Below, one piece after another: positions 48,090 through 59,950 of a stretch of DNA of 64,000 nucleotides. The DNA comes from Lasioglossum baleicum (taxonomy: Eukaryota > Arthropoda > Insecta > Hymenoptera > Halictidae). Each line of letters begins with the position of its first letter. Positions within the stretch are counted from its first letter, which is position 1. The stretch spans positions 5,766,001 to 5,830,000 of the forward strand of contig NC_134943.1 of assembly GCF_051020765.1 (NCBI RefSeq), read 5' to 3'. The position numbers were made by a program, and so were the translations under genes. The notes below the pieces were generated by a model. It worked only from the letters and a program-made list of their open reading frames with translations, was not told where the DNA came from and ran no database searches.

Positions 48090-49988
48090 GTGCGTGTGCC
48101 ACGTGCCCCGCTCTCGCCCGATCGCCGCAGCCTCGCGATTAGTCGCGGTGCCCGCAAAAATTACCCCCTTCGCGGCGCATCGCGAGATTTTATCGGCGAC
48201 GAGGGTGGCCCACGACCAACGGGCGTGACCGAGATTTCGCGATTATTTTCATGGGGACTCACGAGCCGGCCTTCGACGGAGCCACGTGCCGCCTACCGAC
48301 ACCGTGCAATTTTTTTCGGTGCGGAAACAGTGAGAAATTCAATTTTTGTAAGACAATTCAGTTAGTAATTATTCTAGATTTTATAGATCCTTGTTCTTGG
48401 GGCAGGATACTAAGGAAAATTCACTTTTGGTTCGTTTTTGAATTTTGGAACCGTGAAATTTTTTAGTGGATTTTCTAATTCTAGGGGCTTGGAAGTACTT
48501 TACCATAAATCAGCTGGCGAATGGCGCATCTACCTAAAGGCTCTCGGTGCACTGGTAAATTGAAGAATTAAGGGTTAAACTAGACGCGCTAGGCAGCCAT
48601 AATTGAGAGCCGCAACGCGGTAGAGAGTAATTACACGTTGAGGCATCTCTCTCGATCGTCGTCCACTTCATTAAGCTGGTCGATCTGTATTCAAATCAGG
48701 AATCGTTTCCAGTATTTGATCAAGCATAGCCGGAGCAGGTTGCGGAGCGGCGTAAGAGAAAGAAAGAAAAGCGGGAAAAGAGCGGCCCATTTAGAAATGA
48801 CTCAATCATGGGAGATCGTGCGCGCGGTCAGCGAAATATTTCCACATCGAAGGCCAGCAACAGCTTCGCGCAGGAAGCGGTTATCGATGAAGAAAAGGAG
48901 AAGGCTACGGAGAGAAAGAAAGAGAGAGATGTAGAAGGCAAGCTTTGCTCGATCTAGAGGATCTCTTTCCTCCGCTTATTAACTGCGCGATCGTTTATCG
49001 GGCAAAAAGAAGAATCTTTGACCGCGCGATCCACCGGGGCTGAATAGGAAATCAATTTTTCTCGCGGATTAATTGAAACAATCGTAAGCGGAGTTTTAAC
49101 GAGTTTCAGCAAGAGTACCCGCGCGGATATTGATCGTGATGACGTTTAGGTGAACCCTCGCTAATTGGACGACGCTCGGCTCGCAATTAACAGTGGAAAC
49201 GGTGTTGGTCCTCTTCGCGTAACCTCAAGTAACAAACTTATCGGCGGATCGATCGTTGCGTTCCATAGAAAGGTCACGAGGATCATGACGAAGAGAGATA
49301 CACGATCGCGGCTTGCAATTGGCGCTCCGTGTCCGGCGCAGTCATAGTTCCCACGAGATACGACCATTTTCCAGAAGAAAGCCCCAGAAAAATCTTATTG
49401 ACCTCTCCGAACTTTTTCACGCCTATTTATCGCATCTTTGACCCCTGCTTGTTGCAGTGATCTTCACATTCCGCATGCAGTCAACGTGTTAATAAATACA
49501 GCAGGATGTGCTTGAGACGACGATAATAATTTATAACATAATAAAGATTCAACGAATAGGAAAAGAATTTTTCTAGTGCATTCACCTCTTAACACGCCAT
49601 TAGTTTTAACTAGCTGTACCATTCCAGAACTTCAAATTAATTCTTACACTTGCTTCCACTTAATCGTAAACAGAAAATCGTGGTAGGTTGAAGGAGCTTA
49701 ATGTTAAGGAGTTATAAGGAATTTCTGGAACCTGAAACAGACGCGGACGCAATATGGGATAAAAAAAACAAGACTTTTATATCAGATAAATAGTACAATT
49801 AATACAGTATTTCAAACTCGCGTGTGTGTGAGGGGTTTTTAAATATGAATTCCCAGATCGAGGCGATTCGATCCTCGCGGCGACGTCCACCGGAAGACGG
49901 ATCGATCGTCGCCGCGATTTTCTTCGAACGTGATCTTAATATCAGACGATCGCGAACAGGAAAATACAAAAATATATATTCATTTATT

Positions 49989-50012
49989 TATATATAATAT
50001 ATATATATATAT
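49989..50012. repeat. (TA)n microsatellite
   Basis: A TA run with one AA interruption. Confidence 0.8.
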
Positions 50013-50100
50013 CTCTGTATAGACGTATCTAATATATAAAATTCTCTGTGTACTAAGTCTGTCTCTCTCTCGAGCAGCTTCTCTGACGCTTCTTCGTGCA

Positions 50101-50158
50101 CTCTTCACTCTTTCTCACTCTCTCGCTCTCTCTCTCCCTCCCCCTCTCTCTCTCTCAC
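50101..50158. repeat. CT-rich microsatellite cluster
   Basis: CT runs separated by short ACT and CCC interruptions. The open frame across it (50096-50359) is Ser/Leu repeats and is not a gene. Confidence 0.75.
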
Positions 50159-50859
50159 ACTCACTTACTCTCTTTCAGCACAGCCACACAACTCGCGAAC
50201 ACCTCGATCTTCCTCTCTCCGTCTTTCTCTCTGCACACGCTTCTTCTCGTTTCGTCTCCCCGTTTTGCAACGGGTGATCGCGATCTATGCGCACAGGAAA
50301 AGAAGCGGCGCGATGGATCGAGAGGAACCGGGAAATCGTTAACGGTCGAGCAATCGTAATGTCAATCAGTGTTGATATGAAAAATAATATAATATGCGTG
50401 TAATATCGGTAGAGTAATACAATGGTACAGTTATAATGACGACATTAGCGTACTGTTGGCCGAGAACGTGATCCATACTGCTACTTAACAAATGGTTGCA
50501 ACGATTGTTTCATTGGTTCTGGAAATGATTTACTGACAATAAGACTTGCTGCGATTTCCTCCATTTACCACCCAACTGAGGCAATCTACCGAGACTGTCT
50601 ATTTACTCTGTCAACTATAAACACAGTAATAGCTCCACTTCGATTTGATAAATGTCCTCTAATTTACAAAAATTTTTACAATCCTCTCGCACCGGAAACA
50701 CAACAAATTCGCAGTTCCCGAAGCGCCAAGCGTCCGTCCGCGGCCAACTGTGCCGAAGAAATACATTATTCCAAAAAAGAGAGGAACGAAATAGAAAAAA
50801 TAAGAGGAGGGTAGAAATGATTTAACAAGATTGTACGTGGGCTACGGTAACTCGGTAGA

Positions 50860-51070
50860 ACGAGAAGCGTGGATAGGACCGGGGGCCCGAGGGGCCTCGG
50901 GCCCGCGAAAAACCGCGACGGCGCAGGCGTGTACACGCGTGGAATGCAAAGCGCGCGCGGCGTTCGCGGCTGAAAACGCGCGGAGATCGCGCGCGTTACA
51001 ACGCCGACGATGGAAAGAAGTTATGTGTAACAATGCGCGCGGCCGCACGGTAACTGCTTCCTGACGGCCG
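50860..51070. promoter_or_regulatory. GC-rich, CpG-dense island
   Basis: Some 200 bp are dense in CG dinucleotides (runs such as GCGCGCGCGG). A perfect inverted repeat with 10-bp arms, GGGCCCGAGG and CCTCGGGCCC, lies at 50883-50904 around a 2-nt centre. It stands out from its surroundings and could be a promoter or untranslated first exon; no coding exon adjoins it. Confidence 0.35.
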
Positions 51071-54000
51071 GCGAACGAGCAACAGAGAAAGGATTACACG
51101 GCGGCGGGGAGGGAGAGAGGAGACCAGAGGATGAAGACAGAACGAGAGAGATAGAAAAAGAGAAAGAGAGATAGCTGGGAGAGGCGGCGAGAGAGAAAAC
51201 CGCGCGTTGTGTGCTCGCTCTGTGCAGCGCCAGCCGTCGTGCTCTCAGCATTCTCTCTCGCGTGCAGCTCGTACGAGCACGTAGCAAGCGATCGCGGGTA
51301 CGAGCGGGTCAACGAACACCCGTGCTCGCCTTCAACGAAAACAGGGGATTACTTCCGGACTGTCCTTCCTGTTCCCGCGGTTGCCTGACGCGTTGGTGAC
51401 CCGCCCTTTAAAGGTCTACACTCTTTACTTGCCCTTCGATCTTTACCTTCTTGCATTTCGAGACAAGGTATATTAAAGTTAGGGGATACCGAATTTTCTT
51501 TGTTAGGCCTTACCCCATCTACGAAAAACGAACACCTAAATTTTAGCGCATCCCTTAGTGAAAACCTAGTTTGTCCGAAAAAAAGCGGTTGCGAGATTCT
51601 TAAATAGTAGCTTTGCTGAATAGTCGCCAAAGATAGAAGAGAATATCAGAAGGCATTCAATGTTGCATCACCAATTATCTTCTTTGAACAAAAGATTAGC
51701 CCCATTTATTTGAAAAGCCGATAGTAGTAGCTAGTAAGTAACATCCAACTGGTAGATGTGAATTAATTGTGACAAGGTGATAGGATTGTAGACAAGACAC
51801 AGTGTGATTTGTTTAAATAAATATATTCTAGAGCGAAGAAATAGAAATACTAGTTTATAAGGGTTGAAACACAGGTTTAGCCAGGTACAGTCGGTTGGAA
51901 GGCCGGGTGTCTGGGTCACCAGCGAGCCCGAAAACGAGCGAGCGATCGATCGGCTACGGTTTTCGCTGCTCACGGGCAGCGTACGCCGGGATGATGAAAG
52001 TGTATACTTATGCGCTTTCGCGATGTGCTATGGCCGTGTTCGCGCCTCGTAACGGCTCCATCGGTAAATGGCTGGCGTATACTGGTGGCGGATAATTGCG
52101 GTGTAACAGGCGGCGAATATAGTAGCGGTGGTAGCAGTAACATACAGGGAAGGACAAAGCTCGACGTTGAATTTACTAGACGTTCTCCCTTTCTGTCCTG
52201 GCTCTGCTGATCATCCACATTGACAAACGCTGACTCATCTAACAAATTCTTCGATCATAGAAACAGTAGTGGGTAGATCCTTTGACCCATCAAATACAAA
52301 ATAAAAACGAGACGCCAACTCCAAGTACAATATTTCTTAATCAATTATGTATTACACTATAGCTTGCGACTTAAAGAACGAACACATAGATTTAGTCTTC
52401 CTAGGGCCTGTGCGTGTAATAAATTCTACATCGAGCTGCGAGGGTGGCGCTCGCTCTCACAACAAGTCGGACACCATCATATTTTAGGAAATCAGTATAA
52501 TGTGCGGAAATTTTCTTGCAAAAACTACTCTCGTAATCAGAATTCAAATCGAGTTTAATTCAATGTGCCTATGAAAAATGGTGTTCTCACAGTTCTGAGA
52601 GTGGCGGATGGGTGTAACAAGAGAACTAGCAATCGGAGAGGGTGTCCGGCGGTAGCAATGATACGGAGGTCCGCGGCAATCATCTACGATCCTTCGTCCT
52701 ACGCTTCCTATACGTACGTAATAAAAATGAATTCATAACACGGTGACCCCTTAACGTTACGGTTTAAATAAAAAATAGTAACATCTTGATCCCCGGGTGG
52801 CTCGGTAGTCCTGGGGGTGTTGCGTTGAATAGTCCCGGACGAGTTTCCTCGTCGAGGATGCGTCGACGCGCAACCGCGCAGACCGTCGCGTCGTGTGCCG
52901 TTGCTGACGGATGTGTGTCTCTCCTTTTATGTGTCCGTCAGCCGCCGGTCCATTCCATGAAGACAGAAGAGGTGTGGTTGATCGTTAGCCGAATCGCTGA
53001 CGAGATGGCAGAACGTCCAGGTGACCGATCTCTTGGTTGGCAGTGTGCGAGGTGAGAGAGAGACAGGCTTCTGCTCTCGTTTCTTACGTTCATTCGCTTC
53101 CCAGAGGGGCGTGGATCGCGGTCGCGAGCTCGCTCCGATCGCGGAACGATCCGGATTCCTCGGACGGCAGTGAAGTTGTTCGCTGGTCTGTCTGGAAAAT
53201 AAAGGAAACGAGATATACATTACTTCCTCCGTTCGTTCGTACGGTCGTTCGTGCCCGCGAAAATCCGCCAGGCGAATCACTGTACCGGTGGGAAAGCTAT
53301 GCCGGTTTCCGATCGAAACGTGGATAAGCCGACCGGCGAATCAATCTTTCCGGGGAAATGACAGTAACGAGGTTGGTAGTTCGTAGAATAGGTGAAAGAA
53401 TGGGATTCGACTAATTCAGTTCAGAAGGAAATGTTTCGTACAACCCTTAACATGCTCATTGTCGAACCATCGTTCTGGAAAATGCTACAAAATCGAAGTT
53501 ATTCAATTAATCGATCGATATAGCAAAGCTTTACACTTAAATTGCATAATTGCATCATTAGATTCATTACACATAACTTCATCCGAATGATTGCTCCATT
53601 AATCCTTTACGCTTATATTGCTACTCTGAGATGCTACTAAAAACTACAGAAATTACACGCTGTGGACGTTTAATTAATTTGTACACTTCACCAAGGCAAA
53701 ATTAAGATTAAAAGCAACGTTCTGGTTTTCCTCCGGGTACAAAGGGTTGAAGTGAATTCACTAATTCAGAGATTCTGTTTACGTAACTACGATAAGGATC
53801 AGTGTTTAGGGATGAATCGTATCGCTCACATAAGATCGTCATAGTCCCAAGTGTGTAAAATAATAATACGCTTTTCTACGTTCAGAGAAAAAAAAGGGGG
53901 AAACACGTATAAATATTCAAGAATATAAACAGGAAGTGGAAGGCCGAGGTCTGCATTCTTAACTAACTTAACCCTCAGGTTAGAAGACCTTGCAGAGAGC

Positions 54001-57000
54001 ATGGGTAGAGTCCGAGGGACCTAATCTTATGTCTATATCTTTATTAATAAATGCAGCTCGGTGTGCTTGTAGCAATGTTGTTACTTTATCGCACAGACAG
54101 AAAAAGAATTTCTTTAATGCATTCAGGAATTCCTGGGGACTCACCCCTTAATGACGACAAATAAAGGATGTCTTGCTATATTTTCATGTAATCTCGCCTG
54201 TACTTTTGCAGACCGTAGAACAGCCAGATAATGTCTCTAGATCGGTAAAGGTTGATGAAAAAGCGCCAACTAGATAAAAGATCGTAAAATTGGGATCGCG
54301 GAGAGAGGTATCGGGGTGACAATGGGGCGGGGTGCAATCGATCGTGGCACGTCAGCGAAATATCCTGATCCTAGCGAAGGCCGTCTGGTGCATTCTAGTC
54401 GGGCAAAAACTGCATAGGAAACCACACCCTGGCTGGCAGTTGATCGCGTATCCTCGGGAACGCGATTTCCACGTGGGACCGACTGCTGGCGAGCATTGCC
54501 ACCCCTCGACGGCCTTCAACTTCTCAGAAGCCACGCGTTGCCATCGTGTAAAACCGTGTTCCGCGAACCATCTGGTGCCTAACAATCATGCCACTGTGTA
54601 CCGTCTCTCCTACGTTTCCCGATCAGTCTAACGATTCATTTGTCACCGGTTCTACCTCATTAGGCCGGGTCCGGCCATCGGGGCCAATTAATTCGCGATC
54701 GAAGCGAAATTAGAAATGTAGATCGGCGCCGGCGGCTCGTAGAATCGTATCGAACATGACACATCGACCAGTTTCGAAAGAACTCGAACGATAAAATTGA
54801 TCTCGGACTCGCTCTCGCACACGGTCCCGTTCTATCGACGCGATTCGCTCTCGCTTGCTCGCACTTGCACAGGGATGCAGAACGGACAGGCGTGTGACGC
54901 GAGTGTACCGGCTGCTGCTGCTGCTGGCTGGCTGGCTGCCTACCTTCTACCTACTTCACCCACCTACCCAGCAACCTAGTTGTCTGCCCCGGCCGTTCGC
55001 TTAGGTGTACGGGCCGCGCTTTATCGCTCTAATCGATATAATATATCTTCCGGCGGCCAGTCAGGATCGAGCCGCGCGCGGACCGTGTCGAACGGCCTTC
55101 GCGACGATTTCGCCGAGGTCGTGTGTTAGGTGCAAGAGAGATACCGACACCGGCCATTTTGTCGCTTTTTGCAGTGTCGATCGGTGAAAGAGAATTCGAG
55201 GAAACCGACGCGACGGAGATCCTGACGACGCGCGGCGCGGAGAACAAGCCGATTCAGTGATGGCACTCGCAGAGCCTCGAGCGATTGTCAGGGAATCAGG
55301 AAGGACTCGCACGCTTCGAATTCTTCGACGTTTGCGAAATGCTGATCGACGTTCTTTGTTGCAGAGCGTTGGCAAGTTGTTGATAATATGCGAGAATGTT
55401 CTGTACTTGATTTTTCGAGCCTCAAAATTGCAAAATAATTTGAGAGACCGTGTAAGACAGGTGTGCAGTGGTATTCATTCGATAAATGCTGTTCCGTAGA
55501 TTGGATTCTGATAGTTAATATTACTGTGTTTGAACTCATGATTAATACAAAATTCTTGTTATTCATGACTGATTTATTCAAGAAACAAATGAACCTAGTA
55601 AGAACCATTTTAAATGCCAGCTGTTCCCGGGACAACTATCCAGCTTATGTTAATATAACAGGAAATATTACACTTGATTTAACACGTCAATATTATCAAG
55701 CAACCCTGCTGAGTTTCTTACAACCTTCAAACAAACTAAAACCCGATATACAGTTTGCAAACAGTTATAAATAACTATGAGATGAATCTAATTACTATAT
55801 GATCGCACTAACTACTCAAATATCAACTCGTCGAGAAGTCTGAGCCCATTGTCGATACTACACCGCTGCACACCGAAACTAAAGGAAAGCGTAGACTGCC
55901 GTCCCGGTTTCACTTGCGCTTTCCACGGAGGGTCATTTGGGGCCAAGATCGAAAACATGAATCGTTCTTTCACTCGTGGAGAAAGCATTCTTCAAGACCG
56001 AGATCAGTTCAGCAACAGGGACACGACAAGAAAATGAGAGGGATTATCTTCTGAAGGATCACGACGACTCTCCTTCTCCCTCCACGATGCACTCGCCGTG
56101 TAAGGTGGTGTGTAAGCGCATCCGGATGCACCGGACCAACACGTGTGAGGGAGGGACCAGGAACGGAACGAATGGCCAGGGACCAGCGGAAAAATAAAAC
56201 TAGGCAGACCGGCGAGCTCCGTTAGACCGCCTCCGCTGTCTCTGTTGCACTTTTAGGGCCGCGGTTGCCACGGTACTACTTCTCTTCTGTGAGGGAGTTG
56301 TGGAAGAGGAGGAACACGACAGAACCTAACCCAAGCCACCGGGAGAGACCGTGCTCCAGGCTGGCACGGCGCTCTGCAGTTCTGCCCCTGAACTTGGTTC
56401 TCCGTGTTGCCCACACGACGTTGACCTACTTCCATGGCCTACCCGATATCTCGACCATTCTAGAACCGCGCGGCTACCGATTTTCCCGCGAACCGCTCGC
56501 CTACAGACCGAACACGATTGCATTTCACCTGGCCCAGATCCGAGCGGACGCCTTTGACACCGACGCACGATTAACGTCGACCTAAGATTCATTTTCTAAT
56601 ACTGACTTCGAAGCATTAAAAAATGAAGATCCGTCGTTCCTGAACTCCTTCCCAGACTCACTCTCCATTTCTCAAGAGAATAGCTCCACGCGTGATCATC
56701 TCGTGGAAACCAGCAGACATCGTTTCATGCTAATGGGTCTTTCGCAGACCAATTTAGAGGATCAGGATCGCTCAGAGCCATATTTCGCCTATTAAGCCAT
56801 CAAGGTAGCGAGTTAAAATTCCTAATTGGGCCCGATTAAATTTCATCCTCGGTTAATGAGATACTTAATAAATGCATGAAGCTCGAGCCTGCTACCGAGC
56901 GTCTCTTGAAAATCACAGGGATAACGAAGTCGGACGGCCGAACAATTTGTACGTAATCGACGTTCCATCTGCGGCTGTCGATCAGTCGTATCCAATCGAC

Positions 57001-58648
57001 GACCGATCTATCCCCATTCACCATCCATCCTCAGCCACCGAAAGACTCGGCTATGAGATCGTTCATGGCGCTGTAGTAGCACGAGTGCCGGTAGCCGGTC
57101 CGCATATCCGTGGCCAGCATTATACGTCAAGCTGTTTGCGTATTCGAGCGCGAGGAAGTACGATGAATCTCGCGTTCCATCGTGACATCTCGATCTCCTT
57201 GGATCGCTGAATTTCCTGCTCGGGCCCCGAAGGATCGCGACGGCCTGTCTCATATATTATTATTAGATCGTTGGTCGCGGGGGCGTTATCCGTTATCCGC
57301 GAGCGTTATCGCCCGAGAGAAACGAGCTCGCGATAACGACGTGATCTCGGCTCCGCGATCTCTGAGCGCGCTCGATTACCACGGGGACTTAGGGCTCCGG
57401 ACCAACCCGATGCTAGGACACGTTGCCTTTAGACACGGCTGCGCGCAAGTACCGGGATAATCATTAGTTTATATAACAAGTCATTTCCCGCGGCCACGTG
57501 ATTTTCTCGTCAAGGCGAGCCGCTCACCACCACCAGTACTCTCACGGCGACACGCTGCCACTTCTCAGACACCATAGGTCACAACCGCCACGCGATCACC
57601 TGGCTCAACCACGGAGGATCTTACCGAGACTTTGAAGAATCGGATTGTGTGCTGGATCTGTCGAAATTGTGACTCTGGGCAATGTGGGGGCAGAAATTGG
57701 CTCTGATGGGCTCTAGGTCACTCATTCACCAACCCGAGGCTATCTGTGATGAGAAAACGGGGAAAAGTTCACACTGTTGTGCATTCCCTCAACTAAGGAT
57801 CTAGATAACCAGTGTTCTGGTTCTCCAACTGCATCTGAAACCTCTAGCACTGAACACAGAGCACTCGTTCAGATCAGAAGTCTCGAACAGGTCTGTCCAC
57901 CCCTAAGCCTAACCTAGCCAACATTTACGAAAGTGTCCACCGGCTGCGAGGTCAGGAGGCTTTCCTGGAAGCGAGAACGCGGAGTCACGTACAATTAGGT
58001 AGGAGGATCGAGGAAATTCCTGCGTCCGTCTCGTTATTATGCGTCCGTTGACTGTGGAATGGTAAACAAGCCCCTCTCGAATCGAGACCAAACGTCTCGG
58101 TAACAGGTAAAAGAGTCGAGAGAGAAAGACAGAGAAACAGGCTGGTGATAGACGCGTTCAAAGAAGGATCGCGCCTATCCGGCTTCCTGAATGGCTAATT
58201 GGGACTTGTTACGCGAAGATTGCATGACGAGTCGTCGTGATCGAAGTGTGTCGCGATGGTATCCGGCTTGGGCGATCGGCTGTCCGGCACGACACTTAAT
58301 CTCCAGGAATCTCTGGACGAGGCTGACGATCAATCGCCGGCGACCAGCTTGGTCTAATTACCGTCTCGAAAGGGGCGACACCTTCGCGGGCATCTTCGGA
58401 TCATGAAGAGACAACGTAGGTGTTGCGAGAGGCATTCCATAGAACGTTAAAGAAGCTGCTCGTCGCTCGAGAGAAGGAACTCGTGCGCGGCTCAATGGAA
58501 ACAAAGAGGGGAAAAAGATCGAGAGTAGGACTCCGCGAGGGATAGAGACGAGTGTGGTCGACGAGAGGGCTAGGAGGTAAAGAGTCGTCCGGGCTCGACA
58601 CGGACGGGAGAGCCGAAGGCGCAAAGACGAGGCGAGAAACGAGACTTC

Positions 58649-58649
<1 letters not shown>

Positions 58650-58690
<41 letters not shown>
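58650..58690. repeat. (AG)n microsatellite
   Basis: A 41-bp AG run with one interruption. Confidence 0.8.
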
Positions 58691-58692
<2 letters not shown>

Positions 58693-59282
58693 CAGAGGCA
58701 AAGGTGGTATTGCCGGCGTAAATGCCACTGGTTGGCATTATGCCGCTTGTCTGGCCAGACCTTCGATGCATCGAACACATCCCGAGATGCCGGCCGATGA
58801 TGATTGCCTGCCTGTAATCGCAATATCGTTCGTCTATGCGAGAACTGCGAGAGCGGCGGGGAGCCGATCGTGAACGACGAGACGCGCGCGCGACTGCGAT
58901 CGGGGCCTCAGCCCACCCCCCCTCCCGCCCACCCGTCCGATATCCGAGGGAAATTCGTGTTGCCTGGCGAGAGAGCCTACTTGCCTGCTGGCTTGTCTCT
59001 GCGACCGCACCACGACTACCACCAAGACGGCCCTGGCCCATTTACCCCTTGGCAGAGTCACCAGATACGCCGAGACGGCGATATTGGCCTTTTCATTCCG
59101 CGATGCTGCAAAGAGCGACCGTTTTCGCCGGCTAGCCGACCCGGCGTAAAGGTCGCCGCACCGCGGTTCACAGGATTCCTCGGCGAGCAGGATCACTTTC
59201 CTGGGATGATCCTTGCGGATCCTCGTCCCATCATACAGTGCGAGATCTGAGTATCGTGGAAAATCCGTTGGTAGAACGATTC

Positions 59283-59950
59283 TTTATTGGATCGAAGAGA
59301 AGACGTATTAGCTATTGCAAAAGAATTAATGAGTAGAACACATTAATACTAACACCGTGCTCTTTGCCGTTCAATCGACCTAATTGCCACTTTGTGGGAA
59401 TATAAATCTAGTTAGAAAAACTTCGATCGATCACACTTCAGTATCAAATCAAAACAGAAAAAACACTGTTTACTATAAAAAGTAGATCTACTACGCACGT
59501 TACTGGCAACATTGTATTCTTTCCCCTCTGGTTCAACAAAATTGCATACGAAAAGATGAAAGTTTTTATCCTCTTGAATCTTTATCAGATCATAGAGCAG
59601 AGATATTACTAATCGTAAAAAATAGATCTGTCGCACACAAGAATAGTAACAGCGTGCTCTCTGCCTATTAGTCGATCTAACAGTGATTTTATAAGATTGT
59701 AGAACCAGTTGCAAGAAGTTCAATCAATTATACTTCAGAATCCTTATCAGATCCAAGAGGAGCGACTGCAAAAATAGATCTTTCGCTGTCGTGCCAGTAG
59801 CGTTGTTGATTTAGAAATCAAGCTAACTACAATTTTCGAACGACTACCTTTATCACTCATCATCGGACCATAGATAGGAAACATCGGTTAGCTCAAACCG
59901 TCCATCGAGCTCGCATAGAGCTAGTAACGTCGTGTTTCTCGAGTCGCAGG
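59283..59950. repeat. Diverged tandem repeat, about 150-bp period
   Basis: TAGATCT recurs at 59483, 59623 and 59775. TTATCAGATC recurs at 59582 and 59744. ACTTCAG-type blocks occur at 59435 and 59732. AACACCGTGCTCTTTGCC at about 59351 matches AACAGCGTGCTCTCTGCC at about 59648. Four to five old copies fit. No other match was recognised. Confidence 0.55.

Larger units (their letters stand above)
44196..50820. other. Gene-poor flank, second part
   Basis: No supported coding sequence. Composition is mixed, with a GA tract at 48042-48089, a TA run at 49989-50012 and CT-rich DNA at 50101-50158. AT-rich stretches occur at 45.2-45.5, 46.5-46.7 and 49.5-49.8 kb. Confidence 0.5.

Noticed and set aside
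58358..59041. 227-codon minus-strand frame, the longest on that side
   Set aside because: It crosses the AG microsatellite (Ser/Leu run), is Arg/Ser-rich throughout, and overlaps equally open + strand frames.
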